In this document: positions 1 through 5,646 of the stretch, piece by piece
Layout: each line of letters begins with the position of its first letter
Numbering within the stretch: position 1 is the stretch's first letter
Source of the DNA: an uncultured Clostridia bacterium
GTDB taxonomy: Bacteria > Bacillota > Clostridia > Oscillospirales > Ruminococcaceae
Direction: 5' to 3'
NCBI GenBank assembly: GCA_945867255.1
Contig: CAMBHV010000010.1
Location: 1-14,892 of the forward strand
Length of the DNA stretch: 14,892 bases
Translations under genes and position numbers: made by a program
Notes under the pieces: generated by a model
Databases searched by the model: none
Seen by the model: only the letters and a program-made list of their open reading frames with translations
What the model was told of the DNA's origin: nothing

Positions 1-935
1 GAATGCTGTGCACGGCTTCCTAAGTTCCCATACGCCAATGCAATTCTTGCTGCGGCACATGCATTATGACGCAGCAGATGAAAATTGACATTTCGGCTTC
101 TTCCACCGGTTTCGCTTGCTATGTATGCCCGAAGATACGCCGCCAGCTCTTTTCCGGCAATGCCATCGGCCTGAGCCTGGGCAAAGCCCTTTTCCATAGC
201 CTGTTCCACCACACGGGGCTCCATGGCATACTCCTGCGGTACAGGGTTTGCCACCAACACACCTCCGGTAAGGCCAAGGTCCCATTTTATTTTGGCAATG
301 CGGGCAACTTCCATCTCGGTTTGCATCTCACAGTCCACATTGAAACCGGACTCCCTGCAATAAGGCATCGGAAACCGTGCTGTGCGCAACCCCAGTACAG
401 GCACGCCCATAGTTTCCAGATATTCCAAAGTGCATCCGATATCCGATAATACGGTTGCGCCTGCGCAAACCACCAACACGCTGCTTTTTCGAAGTTCCTG
501 CAAATCCGCGCTGATATCCATGGTAGTGTCTGCCCCGCGATGCACGCCTCCGATACCACCCGTGGCAAGCACACGGATACCAGCAAGCGATGCAATGATC
601 ATTGTGGCCGCCACGGTAGTAGCCCCTGACTTTCCCAATGCACACATTACAGGAAGGTTCCGGCGTGAAACTTTTTTCAAATTTTTATCTTTATAAAGCC
701 TTTCTCGTTCGCTTTCGGAAAGGCCAACCTTTAGCACACCGTCCAGAATGGCAATTGTTGCGGGTATCGCACCCTGTTCCCGAATAGCCTGTTCCGCTTT
801 GGCCGAAAAAGCAAAATTTTCCGAAAAAAGCTCCCCGCTGGAAAAGCTTGTGCTCTCCAGCGCCACCACGGCTTTCCCTTCCCGCAGCGCGGCAGACACT
901 TCAGGTGCAATGGATAAATACTCTCTCAGGTTCAT
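1..935 (-). CDS. psuG: Pseudouridine-5'-phosphate glycosidase family protein (PsuG/IndA), lacks Schiff-base lysine, 3' end cut by window
   Basis: PsuG reversibly cleaves the C-C bond of pseudouridine 5'-phosphate to uracil and ribose 5-phosphate. I translated this frame by hand from the ATG at 935. It gives 311 residues before the window edge, about the full family length, so only the stop is missing. Family blocks are clear: VVALEST (E27), KKVSRRNLP (K88), GKSGATTVAATMIIA, ATGGIGGVHRGA, DISADLQEL, EYLETMGVP, VANPVPQEYAM and a C-terminal Asn at 284. Aligned to Escherichia coli PsuG from memory, E31, K93 and N289 are kept, but K166, which forms the covalent imine with ribose, is T161 (CAGATVLSD here, CAGAK there). 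The usually conserved stretch after EST is also changed (SFSSGELFSEN). A GAGGGG ribosome binding site lies 10 bases before the ATG. No kinase partner gene (psuK) is visible upstream. Family is sure; activity is doubtful. Confidence 0.93.
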   Translation of the reverse strand, partial: MNLREYLSIAPEVSAALREGKAVVALESTSFSSGELFSENFAFSAKAEQAIREQGAIPATIAILDGVLKVGLSESERERLYKDKNLKKVSRRNLPVMCALGKSGATTVAATMIIASLAGIRVLATGGIGGVHRGADTTMDISADLQELRKSSVLVVCAGATVLSDIGCTLEYLETMGVPVLGLRTARFPMPYCRESGFNVDCEMQTEMEVARIAKIKWDLGLTGGVLVANPVPQEYAMEPRVVEQAMEKGFAQAQADGIAGKELAAYLRAYIASETGGRSRNVNFHLLRHNACAAARIALAYGNLGSRAQH

Positions 936-1047
936 TCCGTATCCACCCCTCTGCGCCGCGTGAAATATGCCGGGCACCTTCACATATATCCGGCACTGGC
1001 ACAAAACCTTTATCATACGCGTTGGCACGCGCCAAAGACAGTTTCAT
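901..1047 (-). CDS. Possible 48-residue leader ORF overlapping the psuG start
   Basis: An ATG at 1047 follows AAAGGAAG with a 4-base gap, a usable ribosome binding site, and opens 48 codons that stop at 901, inside psuG in another frame. I recognise no family in the translation (begins MKLSLARANAY). It conflicts with the candidate psuG promoter at 1046-1074: if that -10 is real, this ATG is not transcribed from it. It could be a coupled leader peptide or chance. Confidence 0.15.
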   Translation of the reverse strand: MKLSLARANAYDKGFVPVPDICEGARHISRGAEGWIRNEPERVFIHCT

Positions 1048-1074
1048 TGTACTTCCTTTGCCTTCAAAAGGCAA
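1046..1074 (-). promoter_or_regulatory. Candidate sigma-A promoter for psuG with overlapping palindrome
   Basis: On the minus strand TTGCCT (1069-1074) is followed after 17 bases by TACAAT (1046-1051), a good sigma-A match. This would give a 5' UTR of roughly 100 bases before the psuG ATG. A perfect 7-base inverted repeat, TTGCCTT-CAA-AAGGCAA (1058-1074), covers the -35 and most of the spacer and could be an operator for a local regulator. Both are inferred from pattern only. Confidence 0.4.
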
Positions 1075-1176
1075 GTGTACGGCTTACCTCTTCCACATAT
1101 GCAGTTATGAATAGCCTGCGCCAGCCCGGCGCAAGCCGTCATTACCGCGCAAGCTTTCCGGCCAAGGCGAAAAAAC

Positions 1177-1214
1177 AAAAAGGCTTTTCCGTTTTCTGGT
1201 GGAAAAAGGCTTTT
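1177..1214 (-). terminator. Possible U-rich terminator or repeat in the gene-poor stretch
   Basis: The 12-mer AAAAAGGCTTTT occurs twice (1177-1188 and 1203-1214). Between and within the copies CTTTTCC (1184-1190) can pair with GGAAAAAG (1201-1208) around a 10-base loop. Read on the minus strand, the second copy runs into TTTTTGTTTTTT, which suits an intrinsic terminator for leftward transcription. No leftward gene is recognised upstream of it, so its purpose is unclear. The stem contains bulges and mismatches. Confidence 0.3.
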
Positions 1215-1484
1215 ACCTTGCGCTGACGCCGGTGATAGCAGTACAATCACCGCCAGCTTCCTTGCCGCGAACAGCATGGCAGCGCACCTACGTGCAAGCA
1301 ACGCCACATAGGCGGGAAGGAGGTCACGCCATGGGGCACACAACCGTCGCAACCGGCAGAGAAAAATTGGAAGGATCTACCCGTCTTCCCTGCGTCCTCA
1401 TCCGCATCATGATCCGTTTCAAATTACAGAGTTCCGGCTGGTGCATACCGGCATCTTGCATTCGGGATAATTTGCGTGTTTTCC

Positions 1485-1513
1485 TTGCGCCACAGGCCTT
1501 TTTGTGCTATCTT
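1485..1513 (+). promoter_or_regulatory. Weak candidate promoter for the rmlC-led glycan operon
   Basis: TTGCGC (1485-1490), a 17-base spacer and TATCTT (1508-1513) resemble a sigma-A promoter about 60 bases before the rmlC ATG at 1574. Only the spacing and the first bases of each hexamer are good. AT-rich DNA follows (1500-1560). Transcription could instead begin further upstream. Confidence 0.3.
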
Positions 1514-1573
1514 TTTATAGATATCAGTATTTCCGTACATAATAAAATGGTGTGCGGCGAAAGGAACAAAAGA

Positions 1574-2140
1574 ATGGGAAAATTCAATTTCATCTCCACG
1601 GGCATACCGGGTGTTTGGATCATCGAACCTACCGTGTTCGGCGACGAGCGCGGTTATTTTATGGAAACATATTCTCACAAAGAATTTGCTGCGGCGGGGA
1701 TCTCTGGCCCGTTCGTACAAGATAATCAATCTAAAAGCACAAAGGGCGTATTGCGTGGGTTGCATTTTCAAAAGCAGCATCCGCAGGGCAAGCTTGTGCG
1801 CGTGATTTCAGGTGAAGTTTTTGATGTAGCGGTAGACTGCCGCCCCAACTCACCTACATTTGGCAAGTGGGAAGGTGTGCGCCTTTCTGCGCAGAATAAG
1901 CGTCAGTTTTATATTCCGCAGGGGTTTGCACACGGTTTTCTCGTGCTCAGCGATGAAGCTGAATTCACCTACAAATGTACCGATTTTTACGCTCCGGATG
2001 ACGAGGGCGGTGTGGCCTGGAACGACCCACAGCTTGGTATCATCTGGCCCCAAGTAGACTGTGAAGTGAAACTCAGCGCGAAGGACAAGTTGCATGCCGG
2101 TTTTGCCGGGCAGGATTTTTCCTTTTTCGAAAAGTGGTGA
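1574..2140 (+). CDS. rmlC: dTDP-4-dehydrorhamnose 3,5-epimerase (RmlC)
   Basis: RmlC epimerises dTDP-4-dehydro-6-deoxyglucose at C3 and C5, the third step of dTDP-L-rhamnose synthesis in the cytoplasm. The 188-residue product matches the usual 180-200 length. Hallmarks are GVWIIEPTVFGDERGYFMET (residues 13-32), DNQSKSTKGVLRGLHFQ with the catalytic His64, FYIPQGFAHGFLVLSD (112-127), the tyrosine-bearing YKCTDFY (133-139) and AWNDPQLGI. I chose the ATG at 1574, preceded by AAAGGAAC, because it puts MGKFNF at the normal family N-terminus. The frame is open upstream to 1199, and an ATG at 1331 has a stronger ribosome binding site, but the extra residues are not family-like. The stop overlaps the start region of the permease gene, so they are probably co-translated. 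Other rhamnose genes (rmlA, rmlB, rmlD) are not in the window. Confidence 0.95.
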   Translation: MGKFNFISTGIPGVWIIEPTVFGDERGYFMETYSHKEFAAAGISGPFVQDNQSKSTKGVLRGLHFQKQHPQGKLVRVISGEVFDVAVDCRPNSPTFGKWEGVRLSAQNKRQFYIPQGFAHGFLVLSDEAEFTYKCTDFYAPDDEGGVAWNDPQLGIIWPQVDCEVKLSAKDKLHAGFAGQDFSFFEKW

Positions 2141-2145
2141 ACGGC

Positions 2146-2967
2146 ATGGCAATGTGGAAAGCATACTGCAAAGATTTTTGGCGTTACCGCTATTTATTGC
2201 AAAACCTCATCGGCCGGGATTTTAAGCTGAAATACCGGCGCAGCGTGCTGGGCGTATTGTGGAGCGTGCTGAACCCCCTTTTAATGAACATCGTCATGGT
2301 GGCTGTGTTCTCTACGCTTTTCGCCGGCATGCGCGGGCAGGGTATTTCCAACTTTCCTGTTTATCTCATTATCGGCCAACTGCTGTTTACCTTTTTCAAC
2401 GATGCTACCACCAGCTCCATGTCCAGCATGCTGGGTGCTGCGCCCTTAATTAAAAAGGTTTATATCCCGAAATATATTTTCCCTTTGGAGAAAGTATGTT
2501 TTTCTCTGGTGAACTGCGTATTCAGTTTTGTAGCATTGATCATCGTAATGCTGTTCACTGGCGCACCGCTGCATCCTACCGCAGTGCTTGCCATCTACCC
2601 CCTGCTTACGCTGTTTGTTTTCAGCCTGGGCGTTGGGCTTGTATTGGCTACATTGACGGTATTCTTCCGTGACATCATGCATTTATGGAGCGTATTCACC
2701 ACCATGCTGATGTACTTCTCCGCCATTTTCTACGATCCATCGCAGATGGGCACGTTTGTGGTGTACGGGCTTTCCATCAACATGTCTCGCTTCATCAAGT
2801 TCAACCCGCTATATTGGTATATTACGGCATTTCGTGCTGCGGTGCTGGACGGTGAAGTTCTGAGTTGGAACATGGTATGGATCTGCGGCATATGCGCAGT
2901 TGCTACGCTTATGTTCGGGTTGTTCGTGTTCCGCAAAAAGCAGGACAAGTTCGTGCTGCATATTTAA
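2146..2967 (+). CDS. ABC-2 type polysaccharide export permease (Wzm/RgpC/TagG type)
   Basis: Integral membrane half of a two-gene ABC exporter that moves a lipid-linked polysaccharide or teichoic-acid-like polymer across the membrane. The 273-residue product has an amphipathic N-terminus (WRYRYLLQNLIGRDFKLKYR), the family stretch SVLGVLWSVLNPLLM (33-47), and about six hydrophobic segments near residues 35-60, 71-87, 118-138, 146-170, 178-196 and 243-262. The late motif FNPLYWYITAFR (219-230) is typical. The start is uncertain: GTG at 2134 or 2137, ATG at 2146 or ATG at 2152. I prefer 2146, six bases after the rmlC stop. None has a strong ribosome binding site, which fits coupling to rmlC. The ATPase gene follows after 15 bases. 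The substrate cannot be read from the sequence; rmlC and the downstream transferases suggest a rhamnose-containing glycan. Confidence 0.93.
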   Translation: MAMWKAYCKDFWRYRYLLQNLIGRDFKLKYRRSVLGVLWSVLNPLLMNIVMVAVFSTLFAGMRGQGISNFPVYLIIGQLLFTFFNDATTSSMSSMLGAAPLIKKVYIPKYIFPLEKVCFSLVNCVFSFVALIIVMLFTGAPLHPTAVLAIYPLLTLFVFSLGVGLVLATLTVFFRDIMHLWSVFTTMLMYFSAIFYDPSQMGTFVVYGLSINMSRFIKFNPLYWYITAFRAAVLDGEVLSWNMVWICGICAVATLMFGLFVFRKKQDKFVLHI

Positions 2968-2982
2968 CGGAGGGCGCAGGAT

Positions 2983-3735
2983 ATGAACATGATCGAAGTA
3001 AACAATGTTTCCATGCGCTTCAACATGGCCAAGGAAAAACATGAAAGCCTGAAAGAATATTTTCTGGCCGCTGTACAGGGCAAACTTCAATTTGAAGAAT
3101 TCTATGCGCTGCGCGATGTTTCTCTCACTGTGGAAGCAGGCGATTTTTATGGCCTTGTGGGCCTGAACGGCTCTGGCAAATCTACACTTCTGAAGGTGAT
3201 CTCGGGTGTGTTCAAACCCTCTGCCGGCAGCGTGACGGTGCGGGGCACTATTGCACCGCTGATCGAGCTGGGGGCAGGGTTTGACTTTGACCTTACGGCC
3301 CGGGAAAATATCTTTCTCAACGGAACTGTGCTTGGCATGACGCCAAAATATATCCGTGAGAAATTCGACGAGATCGTCGAATTCAGCGAACTTCGCAATT
3401 TCCTGGATATTCCTTTGAAAAACTATTCTTCCGGCATGGTCTCGCGCCTGGCATTTGCTGTGGCCACTATCACAAAACCCGATGTGTTGATCGCCGATGA
3501 AATCCTCGCAGTAGGAGATTTTCTGTTCCAGCAGAAATGCGAAAAGCGCATGCAGGAATTGATGAGCGGTGGCACCACGGTGATTCTGGTAAGCCATTCC
3601 ATTGAACAAATAGAACGCATGTGCAACAAAGTCACCTGGCTGGAAAAAGGCCATGTGCGGATGCAAGGGCCGTGTGCAGAGGTGTGCGCAGCATATAAAG
3701 AACTGAATGGGCACGCCCAGGAGGCCCAGGCATGA
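2983..3735 (+). CDS. Polysaccharide ABC exporter ATPase (short Wzt/RgpD/TagH type)
   Basis: ATP-hydrolysing partner of the preceding permease. The 250-residue protein shows the Walker A motif GLNGSGKST (60-68), the Wzt/TagH-subfamily stretch APLIELGAGF in the Q-loop region, the ABC signature NYSSGMVSRLAFA, Walker B DVLIADEILAVGD and the switch histidine in LVSHS. The unusual N-terminal half before Walker A (MAKEKHESLKEYF) is also subfamily-typical. It ends soon after the nucleotide-binding domain, so it has no C-terminal carbohydrate-binding domain like the one that lets some long Wzt proteins recognise a capped O-antigen. The start at 2983 has GGAGGG 9 bases upstream. Its stop overlaps the next ATG as ATGA, so the glycosyltransferase is probably translationally coupled. 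Confidence 0.95.
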   Translation: MNMIEVNNVSMRFNMAKEKHESLKEYFLAAVQGKLQFEEFYALRDVSLTVEAGDFYGLVGLNGSGKSTLLKVISGVFKPSAGSVTVRGTIAPLIELGAGFDFDLTARENIFLNGTVLGMTPKYIREKFDEIVEFSELRNFLDIPLKNYSSGMVSRLAFAVATITKPDVLIADEILAVGDFLFQQKCEKRMQELMSGGTTVILVSHSIEQIERMCNKVTWLEKGHVRMQGPCAEVCAAYKELNGHAQEAQA

Positions 3736-5585
3736 GCGCGGTACGTAACCCTGCCGAGCGCGATTCTGTTGGCAAGGCCCTTGCGCGCACAGCCAACCCT
3801 GCGCACGCAGCCAGCCTTGTGCGCCGCGCTGCCGTGTGCCTGCGTACACGCGGGTGGCAGGCGTTATGGCGCGAAACATTCTACCGGCTATGCCTTGTAT
3901 TTGGCAAGGAGCCCTGGCAACTTCGGGCCGATGTTCCTTTGCGCAAAGAACTGCGCGCCCAGCGAAAAGAGCCTTTGCCATATATGCCGCTGATCAGCGT
4001 AGTGGTTCCTCTGTACAATACCCCACCGCGTTATCTGAAAGACATGATTGCCAGCGTGCGTGCACAAAGCTATCCAAACTGGGAACTTGTGCTGGTGGAT
4101 GCTTCCGACACCGCAGCGCCTGGAAAAATGGTTTCGCGTATACGCGATGCGCGCGTGCGCTATGTACACCTCGCAAAAAACGAGGGAATTGCCTCCAATA
4201 CAAATGTAGGGTTGGCTGAAGCCGAAGGCGAATGGATCACTTTGCTGGATCATGACGACGTCTTAAGCCCAAACGCCCTGTATGAGGTGGCAAAAGCTGC
4301 AGCCGATACCGGAGCCGAACTGATTTATTCCGACGAGGTGGTGCTGGACAGCACCATGAAACATCTCTCGGAATATCATTTCAAGCCGGATTATTCCCCC
4401 GACACACTGCGCGGGTGCAACTATATCACGCATCTGTGTGCCTTTCAGGCACAACTTCTGAATAAAGCCGGTGGCGGTGAAGACGCCCGGTTTGATGGTG
4501 CACAGGATTATGACCTTATTCTTCGCCTGTGTGAACAGGCAAAGCGCATCCATCATATTCCCAAGGTTCTGTATTATTGGCGCGGGCATGCGCAAAGCAC
4601 CGCAGGTGATATTTCGGCAAAGCCCTACGCGCTGCAGGCGGGTGCCGAAGCCGTTGCGGCCCATTTGCAGCGTCTGGGCCTTGCGGGTGAGGTATCTTCC
4701 ATTCCGGGCTGTCCGGGTGCATATCGCACCCGGTATGCCGTCACGGGCGAGCCGCGCGTATCTATTCTGATCCCAAACAAAGATCACGCGGAAGATCTGC
4801 GCCGCTGCCTTACCTCCATCTATAAGTACGGCGGTTGGCGCAACCTGGAAGTGATCGTGATTGAGAACAATTCCACCGAACGTACCACTTTCGCTCTGTA
4901 CAAAGCGGCGCACGATTCTCTGCCGGGCGTGCGCGTGGTGCAGTATTCCGGAGCATTCAATTTTTCGGCCATCAACAATGTGGCAGCTCGCTATGCCACA
5001 GGCCAGCACCTGCTTTTGCTGAACAATGATGTGGCATTCACCCGGCCGGATTCCATCCGCGAGATGCTCAGCTATTCTCAGCGGCCGGATGTGGGCGCCG
5101 TGGGCGCAAAGCTTCTTTATCCGGACGGCACTGTGCAGCACGCAGGTGTCATCATCGGAATCGGCGGCTCGGCAGGGCACAGCCACAAAGGACATTCGGG
5201 CGATTCCTCGGGCGACATGTACCGCCTTGCCACCACGCAAAACTTCTCCGCGGTGACGGGTGCCTGCCTGATGGTGAAAAAAAGCCTGTATGAGGCGCTT
5301 GGTGGGTTGGATGAAAAAAACTTTGCCGTGGCATACAATGATGTGGATTTCTGCCTGCGCTTGCGCCAGCAGGGCTATGTGAATGTGATGACGCCCTTTG
5401 CCGAGGGCACACATTACGAATCGAAAAGCCGCGGTTCCGATACGTCCGGCGGTGAACGCCAGGCGCGTTATGAGGGAGAACGGGAACGTTTTCGCCAGAA
5501 ATATGCCCATATGCTGTCCGAAGGCGGAGACCCATATTATAACCCACACTTTACCCTACTGTACGAAAACTACGGATATCGATAA
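3732..5585 (+). CDS. Double-domain family 2 glycosyltransferase (first of two paralogs)
   Basis: Predicted cytoplasmic glycosyltransferase that adds two sugars, or alternates two linkages, in the surface glycan exported by the ABC pair. The 617 residues comprise a basic N-terminal region (1-85), a first GT2 domain from PLISVVVPLYNTPP (86-99) with DHDD (173-176) as the metal-binding DxD, then FKPDYSPD and QDYDL, and a second GT2 domain from PRVSILIPNKDH (341-352) with IENNSTE, FNFSAINN and NNDV (431-434) where DxD is expected. The tail carries YNDVDFCLRLR and HYESKSRG. No membrane segment is evident. The start is the ATG at 3732 overlapping the ATPase stop. It is a paralog of the next gene, sharing domain order and many motifs. 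The donor sugar is unknown; rhamnose is plausible from rmlC. Confidence 0.92.
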   Translation: MSAVRNPAERDSVGKALARTANPAHAASLVRRAAVCLRTRGWQALWRETFYRLCLVFGKEPWQLRADVPLRKELRAQRKEPLPYMPLISVVVPLYNTPPRYLKDMIASVRAQSYPNWELVLVDASDTAAPGKMVSRIRDARVRYVHLAKNEGIASNTNVGLAEAEGEWITLLDHDDVLSPNALYEVAKAAADTGAELIYSDEVVLDSTMKHLSEYHFKPDYSPDTLRGCNYITHLCAFQAQLLNKAGGGEDARFDGAQDYDLILRLCEQAKRIHHIPKVLYYWRGHAQSTAGDISAKPYALQAGAEAVAAHLQRLGLAGEVSSIPGCPGAYRTRYAVTGEPRVSILIPNKDHAEDLRRCLTSIYKYGGWRNLEVIVIENNSTERTTFALYKAAHDSLPGVRVVQYSGAFNFSAINNVAARYATGQHLLLLNNDVAFTRPDSIREMLSYSQRPDVGAVGAKLLYPDGTVQHAGVIIGIGGSAGHSHKGHSGDSSGDMYRLATTQNFSAVTGACLMVKKSLYEALGGLDEKNFAVAYNDVDFCLRLRQQGYVNVMTPFAEGTHYESKSRGSDTSGGERQARYEGERERFRQKYAHMLSEGGDPYYNPHFTLLYENYGYR

Positions 5586-5594
5586 TCTTGCTCT

Positions 5595-5646
5595 GCAGGG
5601 GGGCGGCCCACGCCGCCCCCCCTGCGTTCAAAAAGGGGGCTTTTTT
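5595..5646 (+). promoter_or_regulatory. Strong GC hairpin plus A/T stem at the second glycosyltransferase ribosome binding site
   Basis: The 61-base gap between the transferase genes holds a 13-bp stem (left arm 5595-5607, right arm 5612-5625, one bulged C, 4-base loop CCAC). It is nearly all G-C. After it come AAAAA, the GGGGG ribosome binding site (5635-5639), CTTTTTT and the ATG at 5647. AAAAAG (5630-5635) can pair with CTTTTT (5640-5645), hiding the ribosome binding site, and the run of seven C (5616-5622) could alternatively pair with GGGGG. This looks like an attenuator or a segmental mRNA-stability element rather than a plain terminator, since the U-run is detached from the GC stem. 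Confidence 0.55.

Larger units (their letters stand above)
1048..1573. other. Gene-poor stretch between divergent psuG and rmlC
   Basis: No recognisable protein or RNA gene. Visible structure: a hairpin TGCGCC-agccc-GGCGCA (1117-1133); the U-rich repeat pair at 1177-1214; a 7-base perfect stem CGGTGAT/ATCACCG with a 9-base loop (1230-1252); and AAGGAGGT (1317-1324) six bases before an ATG at 1331. That ATG is in frame with rmlC and open all the way into it. The encoded extension (begins MGHTTVATG) does not look like any RmlC N-terminus. The stretch may be a decayed gene, a long leader, or both. Confidence 0.5.

Noticed and set aside
1044..1352. Minus-strand 102-codon ORF in the gene-poor stretch
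   Set aside because: Its start would be TTG without a good ribosome binding site, it shows no family motif and it crosses the U-rich hairpin. Its hydrophobic stretch is probably chance.
1199..1573. N-terminal extension of RmlC in the long open frame from 1199
   Set aside because: The residues before MGKFNF do not resemble an RmlC N-terminus, and a ribosome binding site stands directly before the ATG at 1574. The open frame is kept only as a finding because of the strong site at 1317.
2809..3981. 390-codon minus-strand ORF over the permease end, ATPase and glycosyltransferase start
   Set aside because: It crosses three well-supported genes in antisense and has low-complexity, Cys/His/Arg-rich composition typical of shadow frames.
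4263..5549. 428-codon minus-strand ORF across the first glycosyltransferase
   Set aside because: It is antisense to a gene with clear GT2 motifs, and a similar shadow lies across the paralog (6367-7257), as expected from shared codon usage. No family motif.
5598..5646. Simple intrinsic terminator ending the first glycosyltransferase transcript
   Set aside because: The GC stem is not followed directly by a U-run; the only T6 lies 15 bases further and abuts the next ATG. The second transferase also has no evident promoter, so full termination is unlikely.
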